From assembly GCA_036306585.1 (NCBI GenBank), contig JAXJZF010000005.1, positions 186,001 to 250,000 on the forward strand: 64,000 nucleotides of DNA. Reading direction: 5' to 3'. The translations under genes and the position numbers were made by a program. Shown piece after piece: positions 52,925-62,551 of this stretch; positions within the stretch are counted from its first letter, which is position 1; each line of letters opens with the position of its first letter. This DNA is from Aphodovivens sp036306585. Its GTDB lineage: Bacteria; Actinomycetota; Coriobacteriia; Coriobacteriales; Eggerthellaceae. The notes beneath the pieces were generated by a model. It was not told where the DNA came from, made no database searches, and worked only from the letters and a program-made list of their open reading frames with translations.

Positions 52925-54997
52925 TTAGGCGGAGGCTTTCTCCTGCCCGCGTTGCTTGCGCGAGATAGCCAGCTGCGCGCCGCATACTGCCACGATGACG
53001 ACCAGGCCTATTACGTCGGATGCGGCACCGGGGATCATCATGCCCAAGCCGCCTGCTGCCAGCAAGATGCGGAACACGGGGTTCAGGTGGCGTCCGAACA
53101 GCGTGTTGGTCAAAGCGCATTGCAGGCCGAACATGCCGCCTAGCGCGGTCAGCGTGTTGAAGATGACCGCGAAGGCGGTCACGTCGTCTCCCACCATCAG
53201 CAGCACGGGGCTGAAGCAGAAGATGTAGGGGACCACGAACTTCGCGATGCCGAGCTTCGTCGCGTTGACCGCCGTCATCATCGGGCGCGACTTCGCGATG
53301 GCGCTTGCCGCGTAGGCCGCCAGCGCGACAGGCGGCGTGATGTCGGCGGCGATGCCGAAGTAGAACACGAAGAAGTGCGCGCAGATGGGGTCGATGCCCA
53401 GCTGGATGAGGATGGGGGCGCAGGTGGATGCCATGATGCAGTAGTTTGCCGTGGTGGGCACGCCCATGCCCAGGATGAGGCAGCAGATCATGGTGAAGAC
53501 CAGGCCGATGATCACCCAGTTGCCCGCCATCAGGACGATGACGTTGATGATGGTGGAGGCAAGGCCGGTGACGGTGATGCAGCCGGCGATGATGCCTGCC
53601 ATGCCGCAGGCAACCGCGACGGGGATAGCGCTCTTGGCGCCGGCGGCGAACGCGTCGGCGGCGGTGAGCAGCGCGAGCTTCACAGTCTCGACGAACACCT
53701 GACCGAACGTGGCGCCTTCTTCGCGCTCACGCCAGTTGGTGGTCAGGAAGTTGATGAAGCCCACTGCGAATGCGGCGGCGATGGAGATGGCGGCGGACAC
53801 CGCCATCGTGCGGATGTTCGCGGTGACGATCCACACCAGCAACACCAGCGGGATGATGAGGTAGCAGTTCTTCAAGAGGTATTTGAGCGTGGGGAGCTCG
53901 CTGCGGTCGAGCCCGCGCAGGCCGAGTTTCTTGGCTTCCAGGTGCACGGCGATGAAGATGCCGGCGAAATACAGCAAAGCGGGAATGATGGCTTTTGCGG
54001 CAACTTCCATGTACGGTATGCCGATGTATTCGGCCATCAGGAACGCTGCAGCACCCATGATGGGGGGCATGATCTGCCCGCCCGATGACGAAGCCGCTTC
54101 GACGCCGCCTGCGAACTCGGGCTTGTAGCCCACCTTCTTCATCATGGGGATGGTGACCGATCCGGTGGTCACCACGTTGCCCACCGAAGAGCCCGACACC
54201 ATGCCGCAGAGGGCGGAGGAGATGACGGCGACTTTCGCCGCTCCGCCGCTCGACCAGCCGGCGATCTTGTTGGCCAGCGCGATGAAGAAGTTGGCGATGC
54301 CGGTGCGCTCCAGGAACGCGCCGAAGATGACGAACAGCACGATGTAGGTGTAGCACACGTTGATGGGGGTGCCGATGACGCCCGACGTGGTGTAGAAGAG
54401 GTTGGTGACCACGCGGCGCAGCGAATTGTAGAAGTTCGGGTTGTTTGATGTGCTGACCTGCCAATACAGTGCATAGATGACCAGGCAGCCGGCTACGATG
54501 ATGATGGGCAGGCCCACGCAGCGGCGGCACAGCTCCACCAAAACCAGGATGCCCACGATGCCCAGCACCACGTGGATGGGCTCGATGCGGGTGCCCATCA
54601 TCAGGATATCGGTGGCGTTCACGGCGAAGTACATGAACGATGCGAATCCGAGGATCATCAACACGAAATCGTACCAGGGGATGTGGTTGACCTTGTGGTT
54701 CGTCTTTCGCGCCGGGTACATGATGAATCCGATGACGATGACGAATGCCAGGAACCGCGCCAGGCGCGCTTCTGCCTGCTCGGTTGAGAACAGGGTCATG
54801 ATCAGGCAGTAGACGGAGAAGATCACCATGAGAGAGGTGGTGATGACTGCCGGGATCCCCTCCCAGATGCGCGTGTTGGACTCGCGGTCGTATTTGCGCA
54901 TCACCGCGTCGGCATCGATTTCGGCATCCGCATCGACTCCGGCGATGACGTCGTTTTCGACGTCGGCGTTTTTCTTTTTACGCTTGAATAGAGCCAT
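52925..54997 (-). CDS. TRAP transporter fused permease (DctQ-DctM type, TAXI system)
   Basis: A 690-residue integral membrane protein with many helices. The N-terminal part (about 50-180) has the four-helix DctQ-like small-subunit role; the rest is DctM-like, with SGSSVGNVVTTGSVTIPMMKKVGY, GGVEAASSSGGQIMPPIMGAAAFLMAEYIGIPY and ADITPPVALAAYAASAIAK as typical motifs of the fused TAXI-associated permeases. It imports an organic acid or amino acid using a cation gradient, with the TAXI binding protein encoded upstream. ATG 54997 follows AAGGAGG. The residues after the start are charged and cytoplasmic. Confidence 0.93.
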   Translation of the reverse strand: MALFKRKKKNADVENDVIAGVDADAEIDADAVMRKYDRESNTRIWEGIPAVITTSLMVIFSVYCLIMTLFSTEQAEARLARFLAFVIVIGFIMYPARKTNHKVNHIPWYDFVLMILGFASFMYFAVNATDILMMGTRIEPIHVVLGIVGILVLVELCRRCVGLPIIIVAGCLVIYALYWQVSTSNNPNFYNSLRRVVTNLFYTTSGVIGTPINVCYTYIVLFVIFGAFLERTGIANFFIALANKIAGWSSGGAAKVAVISSALCGMVSGSSVGNVVTTGSVTIPMMKKVGYKPEFAGGVEAASSSGGQIMPPIMGAAAFLMAEYIGIPYMEVAAKAIIPALLYFAGIFIAVHLEAKKLGLRGLDRSELPTLKYLLKNCYLIIPLVLLVWIVTANIRTMAVSAAISIAAAFAVGFINFLTTNWREREEGATFGQVFVETVKLALLTAADAFAAGAKSAIPVAVACGMAGIIAGCITVTGLASTIINVIVLMAGNWVIIGLVFTMICCLILGMGVPTTANYCIMASTCAPILIQLGIDPICAHFFVFYFGIAADITPPVALAAYAASAIAKSRPMMTAVNATKLGIAKFVVPYIFCFSPVLLMVGDDVTAFAVIFNTLTALGGMFGLQCALTNTLFGRHLNPVFRILLAAGGLGMMIPGAASDVIGLVVIVAVCGAQLAISRKQRGQEKASA

Positions 54998-55028
54998 ACA
55001 GCCCTCCTTGCGTTTCCTACTTCAAATG

Positions 55029-55063
55029 AAGAGCTGCAGCGGGTTTCCCTGGCTGCAGCTCTT
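55029..55063 (-). terminator. Intercistronic hairpin between TAXI protein and permease genes
   Basis: A perfect 12-bp stem (55029-55040/55052-55063) with an 11-nt loop, 38 bases after the binding-protein stop. It probably gives partial termination or mRNA protection, so that more binding protein than permease is made. Confidence 0.65.
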
Positions 55064-55101
55064 CGGACGAACGTTTACCGTGGCTCGCGCGTTGCGCGTG
55101 C

Positions 55102-56097
55102 TTACTTGGTTTCCACCGTGATGCCCTGCTCCTCATAGTACTTGGCGGCACCCGGGTGGTAGGGAACCGACGTGATGGAGGCCGCTTCCTCCAGGCTCAG
55201 CTCCTTGTACTTGGCGTGTGCATCGGCGTTTTGCTCGGCGCCATCGAACAGCGACTTCGTCAGGTTGTAGACGGCGTCTTCGGACAGGTAGTCGTTGGCC
55301 AGGATGACGGCGCCCACCGAAACGGTGGTGGTGTCGGTGTCGAGCCCGTACACATCAGCCGGGATGACGGCCTTGGCGTAGTAGGGCGACGTCTGCAGCA
55401 GCTTGTCCACATGCTCGTCGTCCATGGACACCAGGTAGGCGGTCTTGGTGGTGGACAGGTCGGTGATGGCGGTGGTGGGGGCGCCTGCCACGATGAAGGC
55501 GGCGTCGATGAGCTCGTTCTTCAGCGAGTCGGCGGAGTCGGCGAACGACTGGTACACCGGCGTGATGTCGTCGAGCGTCAGGTCGTAGGCGCCCAGGATG
55601 TCGACGGCGTTGAAGTACACGCCGGAGTTGGCGGCGCCGACGGACACGGTCTTGCCGGCGAGGTCGGCGACCGTCTTGATGCTAGGATCGCACGTGACGA
55701 TCTGGACCTGCTCCTGGTACAGATCGGCGACGATGGAGAAGTCCTGGTACCCACCCGAATCCTGGAACAGGTTGGTGCCGTCGTAGGCGTACGCCAGAAC
55801 GTCGGACTGGCAGAACGCGATGTCGGCATCTTCGTCCTGCAGGCCCTGGATGTTAGCCTGCGAACCGTTGCTGGAAAGCGCGGTGACGGACAGGCCGTAG
55901 TCGCCGTTGGTGGCGTACTGGGCCAAAACGCTGCCGTATGCGTAGTAGGTGCCCGACTCGCCGCCGGTCATGAAACGCATGTTGGTGGTGCCGCCCTCTT
56001 CGGAGCCGCCCGACTCGCCGCCGCTGCAGGCGAACAGCCCGACGGCGAGGACGCCGGCGCAAGCGGCTGCAAGCAGCGCCTTGATCTTCTTCTTCAT
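55102..56097 (-). CDS. TAXI-family TRAP solute-binding lipoprotein
   Basis: A 331-residue lipoprotein. Signal helix then lipobox LFAC (Cys24) and a Gly/Ser/Glu linker. The mature domain has TGGESGTYYAYGSVLAQY, the start of the TAXI fold, plus DIAFCQSDVLAYAYDGT and GKTVSVGAANSGVYFNA. It captures the substrate outside the membrane and hands it to the fused permease encoded downstream. ATG 56097 follows GGAGGAGG. Substrates of TAXI systems in anaerobes are mostly unknown. Confidence 0.93.
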   Translation of the reverse strand: MKKKIKALLAAACAGVLAVGLFACSGGESGGSEEGGTTNMRFMTGGESGTYYAYGSVLAQYATNGDYGLSVTALSSNGSQANIQGLQDEDADIAFCQSDVLAYAYDGTNLFQDSGGYQDFSIVADLYQEQVQIVTCDPSIKTVADLAGKTVSVGAANSGVYFNAVDILGAYDLTLDDITPVYQSFADSADSLKNELIDAAFIVAGAPTTAITDLSTTKTAYLVSMDDEHVDKLLQTSPYYAKAVIPADVYGLDTDTTTVSVGAVILANDYLSEDAVYNLTKSLFDGAEQNADAHAKYKELSLEEAASITSVPYHPGAAKYYEEQGITVETK

Positions 56098-56349
56098 ATA
56101 TCCTCCTCCTATTCTCGATTTCCTTACGTCCCGGGATCCGATGTGCATAGGGCATGGTGGCGGGACGGTGAATCTTCGAACATTTTAGACAGAATTTACG
56201 CAATCCATACGTAGAACGCGATATTTAACAAATTATTTCGGTGAATCCACCAGATTGAATGGTGATGCGAGGCGGAAAGGCGTATGGTGGCATGCGTGCG
56301 GCGCCTCGGCGGCGCCTGCGCTGTTAAGGAATGTCTTGGAGGGATTGCC
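56098..56349. promoter_or_regulatory. Divergent control region of the TRAP operon and LysR gene
   Basis: 252 bases, AT-rich between about 56170 and 56270. On the minus strand TAAAAT (complement of 56181-56187 area) could be a -10 for the TAXI gene. LysR-type regulators usually bind such regions; exact sites cannot be assigned. Confidence 0.4.
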
Positions 56350-57288
56350 GTGGTCGAATCGTGGGATTGGCTGATCCAACTGGTGGAGACAGGCTCGTTC
56401 ACCCATGCCGCCGAAAAGCTGCACATCTCGCAGCAGACGCTCAGCGCGAGGCTGGCGGCTTTGGAGAAGGAGCTTGACGCCAAGCTTGTGGTGCGCAGCT
56501 CCCCGATCGCCTTAACCCGAGCAGGCGAGGCGTTCATGTCGTATGCGCATGAGCAGAACGAGGCCTATCTCACCATGATGCGCCGCATCGGCGATGCCAC
56601 GGTAGGCGGTGCCGGCAACCTGAAAGTGGGCATATCGAACATTCGAAGCCGCGTGATCATGCCGCACGTGATCAAGCAGTTCAATCGGAGCATGCCCGGG
56701 GTGGGCATCCGGATCATCGAGGGAACCAACGAAGAGCTGGTGAGGCTTGCGGAGCAGGCGAGCGCCGATGTTGTCGTCGCCCGTTTCGGAGGCACCCACC
56801 CCGGCGTGACGGTGAGGAGGCTCTACCGCGAGGAGATCGTGCTCGCTTTGAGCGAGGAGCTGATCCGTAAGGCGGTCGGCGCGCCCGCCGCTGAGGCGGT
56901 GCGCCGCATCGGCGAGGAGGGGCTCTCGGTCTTGCGCGACTGCCCGTTTCTGCTCACTTCGCTCGACGACATCACCGGTCGCGTGGCACGCAGCGAGCTG
57001 CGCGCTGCTCGGATAAAGCCGAACGTGGCCGTTGAAGCGGACAGCCTGGCCACGCTGCTCTCGCTGTGCGTGGCGGGGGTGGGGGCGGTGTTCTGCCCGG
57101 CCAACGTCCTCGACCTGAATACCGACATCACCCGAGACCTCGTCCGCGTGCATCTTTCCGAAGCCGCCAGCCACGATATCTCGCTAGGTGTGCCCTCCGA
57201 TGCCGAGCCGTGGACGCCGGTGCAGCTGTTCGAGGACATTGTGGGCGCCCTGTTCGGCGACGCCCCCGCTCCGGGTGAGGAGGAGTAG
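56350..57288 (+). CDS. LysR-type transcriptional regulator
   Basis: A 312-residue LysR regulator. N-terminal winged HTH (about residues 1-60; GSFTHAAEKLHISQQTLSARLAALEKEL) and a C-terminal ligand-binding domain (about 90-300). The start is taken as GTG 56350, eight bases behind GGAGGG, giving VVESWDWLIQL at the N-terminus; the upstream ATG at 56284 would add 22 atypical residues. It is divergent from the TAXI-TRAP operon and probably controls it in response to the imported compound. Confidence 0.88.
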   Translation: MVESWDWLIQLVETGSFTHAAEKLHISQQTLSARLAALEKELDAKLVVRSSPIALTRAGEAFMSYAHEQNEAYLTMMRRIGDATVGGAGNLKVGISNIRSRVIMPHVIKQFNRSMPGVGIRIIEGTNEELVRLAEQASADVVVARFGGTHPGVTVRRLYREEIVLALSEELIRKAVGAPAAEAVRRIGEEGLSVLRDCPFLLTSLDDITGRVARSELRAARIKPNVAVEADSLATLLSLCVAGVGAVFCPANVLDLNTDITRDLVRVHLSEAASHDISLGVPSDAEPWTPVQLFEDIVGALFGDAPAPGEEE

Positions 57289-57423
57289 CGCTTTCGGCGG
57301 GGCGCCGCCCGCCGTCGAATCGGATGATTTTGCGCTTGCACGGTTGATCAAGGGCGAAATTCCCCATTGCAGACGTATGCTTAATAGCTGTTTGAGTGTT
57401 TGCGAGAAGACGAGGCTTCCCCT

Positions 57424-60264
57424 ATGGAAAACGTTGAACAAGCTGCGTCGGGTGCGGATGCGCCGTCCGTCGTCGTCGTGGGCGCCGGCGTGGTGGGCTG
57501 CTGCATCGCGCGCGAATTGGGCCGCTATGCCGTGCAGGTGACGGTGCTGGAAGCGGGCGACGATCTTGCCTGCGGCTCGACGCGCGCGAATTCGGGCATC
57601 GTGCATGCGGGCTTCGATCCTCTGCCGGGCACGAACAAGGCGCGCTTCAATGCGCGCGGTTCGGCTCTGTATCCGCAATGGGCCGCCGAGCTGGGGTTCC
57701 CCTTCTTACGTAACGGCTCGATGGTGGTGGCGTTCTCCGACGAGGAGATGGCGGGGCTCGACGAGCTGCTTCAACGCGGGCGCGCCAACGGCATCGAGGG
57801 GCTGCGCATCGTCGGCGCTGAAGAGGCACGTGGGCTGGAATCGTCCCTGTCCGACCGTGCGAAAGGCGCGCTGGTTGCCGAGACGGGCGGCATTTGCGAC
57901 CCGTACGGCGTGGCGCTGGCAGCTGCCGAGAACGCGGCGGCAAACGGGGTGCGTTTTCTGTTCGACCAGCAAGTCGAGGCGATCGAGCCGATCGCCGTTC
58001 CCGAAGGATCCTGCAATGCGGGGGCGCCGCTATGGCGCGTGCGCACTCGGCAGGGGCTTTCCCTTGACGCATGTGCGGTGGTGAACGCCGCCGGCATCCA
58101 CTCCGACGAGCTGAACAACCTGGTGAGCGGCCGAAAGCTTTCCATCACCCCCGTTCGCGGCGATTACATTCTGTTCGAACCGGCTTTGGGCGGCACGTTC
58201 CATCACACGATGTTCCAGGTGCCCGGGCCTGCTGGCAAGGGCGTGCTGGTGTCGCCCACCGTCCATGGCAACCTGTTCGTGGGCCCCGATGCCGTGCCGC
58301 AGGAGTCGAAGGACGATCTGGGCACGTCGCGCGAGGGGCTGGGATTCATCATCGAGAAGGCGCGTCGCACCTGGCCCGAGTGCTCCACCCGCGGCATGAT
58401 CACCAACTTTGCAGGCTTGCGCGCCTCGGGCGAGTCCCACGACTTCGTGGTGGGAGAGGCCCCCGATGCACCCCGCTTCTACAACGCCGCGTGCATCGAC
58501 TCGCCCGGACTGACCGCCGCGCCCGCCATCGCCGAGGAGCTCGCGTCGCAGGTGGCGGACGCGTTGGGCGCGGCGGGCAATCCGTCGTTCGACCCGCATC
58601 GCGCCCCCGTGAAGCCGCTGGCGCTCATGGACGACGAGCGCGACGTCCGGGCAGCCGTCGCGGCCGATCCCGCTTGGGGCAACATCGTGTGCAGCTGTCG
58701 CAAGGTCTCGGAAGGCGAGATCGTGGCGGCGCTCCGCGGGCCGTTGCCGGTGCTTTCGCTTGATGCTCTGAAGTGGCGTTGCGGGGCGATGATGGGCGAA
58801 TGCCATGCCGGCTTCTGCACTCCCAAGATCCTGCGCATCGTGTGCCGCGAGCTGGGCTGCGCCCCCGAAGAGGTGGACAAGCGCCTGCGCGGTTCGTGGA
58901 TGGTGGCTTCGTCGCGGCCCGATTACGTGGAGACGGCGCGCGCCGAGGAGGGCGTTTGGCCTAAGGCTGCCGGGCCGGCCGACTTCTACGATGTGGCGGT
59001 GGTGGGCGCCGGCGCCGCCGGTATGGCTGCGGCGAAAGCGGCGGCCGACGGCGGCGCGCGCGTGCTGATGGTCGACCGCGGCACGCGACTGGGCGGCATC
59101 CTGTGCCAGTGCGTCCACAGCGGTTTCGGCTTGGAGCGCTATAAAGAGGAGCTCACCGGGCCCGAATACGCCGAGCGCGAAGGCGCCGAGCTCGCCGGAC
59201 TGGGGATCGACTCGATGGAGGGCGCCACGGTGCTCACCGCCCAGCGCGAGGGCAGCGGCGCGGGCGCGCTCTTCCGCCTGGGGATTGACGTGCCATCGGG
59301 TTTCCGCAGCGTGACCTGCCGCGCGCTGGTGCTGGCCACCGGGTCCCGGGAGCGCGGTTTCGGCGCGCTGAACGTGGCGGGCGAGCGTCCCTCCGGCATC
59401 TACACCGCCGGCTCCGCGCAATCGCTCATCAACCTGCAGGGATGCCTGCCCGGGCGCCGCGCGCTGGTGCTGGGATCGGGCGACATCGGCCTGATCATGG
59501 CGCGCCGTATGGCGCTGGAGGGCATGGAGGTGCTGGGCGTGCACGAGATCATGCCCTATCCGTCGGGCCTGCGCCGAAACATCGTGCAGTGCCTGGACGA
59601 TTTCGGCATCCCGCTCACGCTGTCCTCCACGGTCACGCGCGTGGAGGGCTCCCGCCGCCTCGAGGCGTGCTGGGTGCAGGCGGTCGATCCGGAAACGCGC
59701 ACGCCCATTCCCGGCACCGATCGGCGCATCGAGTGCGACACGTTGGTGCTTTCGGTGGGGCTTATCCCCGAGAACAAGCTGGCCGACATGCTGGGTTGCC
59801 AGCGTGACCGCGCCACCGGCGGCCCGAAGGTGGACGGCAGCTTCATGACTTCGGTGCCCGGTGTATTCAGCTGCGGAAACTCGTTGCACATCCACGATCT
59901 TGCCGATTGGGCGTCGGCGGAAGGCGATGTTGCCGGCGCGGCGGCGGCGCAATGGGCGCGGGCCGGGCAGCCGGCGGGCGGGCGGCGGGAGGTCGCCGTG
60001 ATCGCCGGCGAGGGCGTGGGGCATGTGGTTCCCCAGCGTTTGGCGATAGACGCTGCGGATGGCGCGCAGTTGGAGTTCCGCGTGTCATCGGTGATGCGCG
60101 GCGCCGAGTTCCAGGCGGTGGGCATTGCCGTCGATGGCTCGCAGGAGGTGCTGGCGAAAGGGCGCGCGCTCATCGCCGTGCCGGCCGAGATGGCTCGCCT
60201 GCGCCTGCGCGGCGCCGAGATTTCGCGCTTCGATTCGATAGAGGTGAGGGCCCGTGTCCGATAA
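57424..60264 (+). CDS. Fused GlpA-like dehydrogenase and FAD/NAD(P) oxidoreductase
   Basis: A 946-residue fusion. Residues about 15-395 are a GlpA/GlpD-like FAD-dependent glycerol-3-phosphate dehydrogenase (VVVGAGVVGCCIAREL, STRANSGIVHAGFDP, PVRGDYILF). Residues about 415-490 hold a BFD-like [2Fe-2S] region (CSCRKV..., MGECHAGFC). Residues about 520-850 are a second FAD/NAD(P) oxidoreductase (VVGAGAAGMAAAKAA near 525; NAD loop VLGSGDIGLIMARR near 682). In other anaerobes these are two genes, followed by a DUF1667 gene; here the third partner overlaps the stop by 11 bases. Electrons would pass from a polyol phosphate or related substrate to a carrier. ATG 57424 chosen; TTG 57400 is an alternative. 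Confidence 0.88.
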   Translation: MENVEQAASGADAPSVVVVGAGVVGCCIARELGRYAVQVTVLEAGDDLACGSTRANSGIVHAGFDPLPGTNKARFNARGSALYPQWAAELGFPFLRNGSMVVAFSDEEMAGLDELLQRGRANGIEGLRIVGAEEARGLESSLSDRAKGALVAETGGICDPYGVALAAAENAAANGVRFLFDQQVEAIEPIAVPEGSCNAGAPLWRVRTRQGLSLDACAVVNAAGIHSDELNNLVSGRKLSITPVRGDYILFEPALGGTFHHTMFQVPGPAGKGVLVSPTVHGNLFVGPDAVPQESKDDLGTSREGLGFIIEKARRTWPECSTRGMITNFAGLRASGESHDFVVGEAPDAPRFYNAACIDSPGLTAAPAIAEELASQVADALGAAGNPSFDPHRAPVKPLALMDDERDVRAAVAADPAWGNIVCSCRKVSEGEIVAALRGPLPVLSLDALKWRCGAMMGECHAGFCTPKILRIVCRELGCAPEEVDKRLRGSWMVASSRPDYVETARAEEGVWPKAAGPADFYDVAVVGAGAAGMAAAKAAADGGARVLMVDRGTRLGGILCQCVHSGFGLERYKEELTGPEYAEREGAELAGLGIDSMEGATVLTAQREGSGAGALFRLGIDVPSGFRSVTCRALVLATGSRERGFGALNVAGERPSGIYTAGSAQSLINLQGCLPGRRALVLGSGDIGLIMARRMALEGMEVLGVHEIMPYPSGLRRNIVQCLDDFGIPLTLSSTVTRVEGSRRLEACWVQAVDPETRTPIPGTDRRIECDTLVLSVGLIPENKLADMLGCQRDRATGGPKVDGSFMTSVPGVFSCGNSLHIHDLADWASAEGDVAGAAAAQWARAGQPAGGRREVAVIAGEGVGHVVPQRLAIDAADGAQLEFRVSSVMRGAEFQAVGIAVDGSQEVLAKGRALIAVPAEMARLRLRGAEISRFDSIEVRARVR

Positions 60265-60628
60265 CGCGCAGCTGAGGAAGATCACGTGCATCCGCTGCCC
60301 CATGGGGTGCGTGGTAACGGTTGAAAAGGATGAAGGCGGCGCGGTGTACCGCGAGGGCGCCACATGCGCGCGCGGCCGCGAATACGCGGTGGCCGAGGCG
60401 ACGCAGCCCGAGCGCACGGTGGCCACCGTCGTGGCGGTGCGCGGCTGCGGCGAGCCGCTGAGCGTGAAGACCGCCCGGCCTATTCCCAAGCAGTTCATGC
60501 AGCAGGCCGTGGAGCAGATCAAGGGCGCGGGCGCCGCGCTGAGCCTGCCCGTCCATGCAGGCGATGTCGTGGTGGGCGACCTATGCGGCACGGGCGTGTC
60601 CGCCATCGCCACAAAGACGCTGCCGTAG
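60254..60628 (+). CDS. DUF1667 domain protein, partner of the fused oxidoreductase
   Basis: A 124-residue protein with CIRCPMGC and CARG near the N-terminus, the Cys pattern of DUF1667 proteins that accompany GlpA-type and FAD oxidoreductases and probably hold an iron-sulfur centre. The C-terminal KTARPIPK block is also typical. GTG/ATG options exist at the overlap; the frame given starts at 60254, 11 bases before the stop of the fused enzyme, and implies translational coupling. It completes a three-domain set split over two genes. Confidence 0.88.
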   Translation: MSDNAQLRKITCIRCPMGCVVTVEKDEGGAVYREGATCARGREYAVAEATQPERTVATVVAVRGCGEPLSVKTARPIPKQFMQQAVEQIKGAGAALSLPVHAGDVVVGDLCGTGVSAIATKTLP

Positions 60629-60751
60629 CCGGGCCAGCTGCAGCCGGACCATGTGCGGGCGGGCTTTCAAGACCCGGCCGCGGCTGTTTCCGCATCGGCT
60701 AAATTCTCGTGTGCAGGGGATGAATTCCCCGTGCGCGCACAGGGGAGCATG

Positions 60752-60758
60752 CTATACT
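60752..60758 (+). promoter_or_regulatory. Extended -10 promoter of rpsA
   Basis: TGC followed by TATACT (60753-60758), an extended -10. No good -35 is seen, as usual for this class. The predicted leader is about 150 bases and contains several short stem possibilities. Confidence 0.5.
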
Positions 60759-60917
60759 AGTTCGGCTTGCGGGAAAGGCTCGCAGGCATAGGAAATGTTG
60801 GCCCCCGAGACATGTTTTGTAGCAGGCCCCACAAGGCAGGCGTTCTGCATAAGCGAACATGGTGAATGCAGCAATCAATCATGACGAAGGGTCCCCACAC
60901 TTTGAAAGGGGTCCGTT

Positions 60918-62135
60918 TTGACCGAAATCAAGAACCCGTCCATCATCGACTTCTCCGACATCGATGACGATCAGATGAATGCCCTGATCGACGGCACGCT
61001 GACCGACTTCGACGAGGGCGATCTCGTTGACGGCACCGTCGTTAAGATCGAGCATGACGAGGTGCTGGTGGACATCGGATTCAAGAGCGAAGGCGTCATT
61101 CCGCTGCGCGAGCTCTCCATTCGCAAGGACGCCGATCCGTCCGACATCGTGAACCTCGGCGACAAGATCGAGGCTCTGGTCCTTCAGAAGGAGGACAAGG
61201 ACGGTCGCCTCATCCTGTCTAAGAAGCGCGCCGAGTACGAGCGCGCTTGGATCTCCGTCGAGGAGAAGTTCAAGGCCGGCGAGAACGTCACCGGCGAGGT
61301 CATCGAGGTCGTCAAGGGCGGCCTGATCCTGGACATCGGCCTGCGCGGCTTCCTGCCGGCATCGCTGGTCGACCTGCGTCGCGTGAAGGATCTGGACATG
61401 TACCTGGGCACCGAGCTGGAAGCCCGCGTCATCGAGATGGATCGCAACCGCAACAACGTCGTTCTGTCCCGCCGCGTGCTGCTTGAGGAAGGCCGCAAGA
61501 ACGAGCGTGCCGAGATCCTGGCCAAGCTGTCCAAGGGCATGCGCCTGAAGGGCACCGTCTCCTCCATCGTGGACTTCGGCGCCTTTGTGGACCTGGGCGG
61601 CATCGACGGTCTGGTTCACATCTCCGAGCTGTCCTGGAACCACGTCAACCATCCTTCCGAGGTCGTCAAGGTCGGCGACGAGGTGGAGGTCGAGGTGCTC
61701 GACGTCGATCTGCAGCGCGAGCGCATCTCCCTGGGCCTCAAGCAGACCACTCCCGACCCGTGGATCAAGCTGGTCGAGTCCTACCCCGTGGGCACCATCG
61801 TCGATGGTCGCGTGACCAAGGTTGTCCCGTTCGGCGCATTCGTCGAGCTGGGCCAGGGCATCGAGGGCCTGGTGCACATCTCCGAGATGGCTCCGCGCCA
61901 CATCGACACCCCCGCTCAGGTCGTCAAGGCCAACGACACCGTCAAGGTCAAGGTCATGGACGTCAACCCCGAGCGTCGTCGCATCTCCCTGTCCATGAAG
62001 GCTGCCGCAGAGGAGCTGGGCTTCGAGATCTTCGTCGACGAGAGCATCCAGGCCGAGGAGCGTCCCGCCAAGCGTAAGAACGACAAGAAGCGCGAGGAGG
62101 CTCGCCACGAGGAGTCCGAGTCCAAGCAGGACTAA
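60918..62135 (+). CDS. rpsA: 30S ribosomal protein S1
   Basis: A 405-residue S1 protein with four S1 RNA-binding domains at about 32-103, 117-183, 203-271 and 288-357; the last two contain DFGAFVDLGGIDGLVHISELS and FGAFVELGQGIEGLVHISEM (typical KH-less S1 motifs). A basic/acidic C-terminal tail ends the protein. It helps load mRNA on the ribosome. The start is TTG 60918, behind GAAAGGGG; an upstream ATG does not exist in frame. Gram-positive high-GC S1 proteins often have four domains. It is transcribed alone. Confidence 0.95.
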   Translation: MTEIKNPSIIDFSDIDDDQMNALIDGTLTDFDEGDLVDGTVVKIEHDEVLVDIGFKSEGVIPLRELSIRKDADPSDIVNLGDKIEALVLQKEDKDGRLILSKKRAEYERAWISVEEKFKAGENVTGEVIEVVKGGLILDIGLRGFLPASLVDLRRVKDLDMYLGTELEARVIEMDRNRNNVVLSRRVLLEEGRKNERAEILAKLSKGMRLKGTVSSIVDFGAFVDLGGIDGLVHISELSWNHVNHPSEVVKVGDEVEVEVLDVDLQRERISLGLKQTTPDPWIKLVESYPVGTIVDGRVTKVVPFGAFVELGQGIEGLVHISEMAPRHIDTPAQVVKANDTVKVKVMDVNPERRRISLSMKAAAEELGFEIFVDESIQAEERPAKRKNDKKREEARHEESESKQD

Positions 62136-62194
62136 CTCCGCGACGGCAACCCTGCCTAGCAGTTTGATCTAGGCTGCGGTATAGGCTGACGCTA

Positions 62195-62228
62195 AAGGCG
62201 CCCCGCAAAAGCGGGGCGCCTTTTTTTT
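62195..62228 (+). terminator. Strong terminator after rpsA
   Basis: A 12-bp stem (62195-62206/62211-62222), 4-nt loop AAAA, and eight T (62221-62228). Confidence 0.95.
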
Positions 62229-62551
62229 GTGCGCGCAGCTGTACGTGCGGACGCGCTCGAGCGCGGTGGTGCGCGGGCGCTTGAACTGATTGGCTTGCGT
62301 GCGGGACGTGCGGCTGTGCGCGCGGACGCGCTCGCGTGTACTTGCGCGCGGCAGCTTGTGCGGGTCTGCTCGCTTGCAGGCGCGCATGCTGATGCGCCGG
62401 AGTTTGCAACGGCGTGCTACGGCCGGCTCGCAAACGGTAGATTGAATAGATTCGCCCGCGCGCCGGTTTGGGTGGGTCTGCTCGTGGGTCGTTTTTCGCG
62501 CGAGATGCGCTCATAAGCAGCTCAGATCCAAAAAACAGTCTCGAAGTGTAG
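62229..62551. repeat. GC-rich low-complexity spacer with direct repeats
   Basis: No gene is supported. The 13-bp word gcggacgcgctcg occurs twice (62247-62259 and 62322-62334), surrounded by many gtgcg/gcgcg words. The purpose is unknown; it may be decayed coding sequence or a fast-evolving spacer. Confidence 0.5.
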
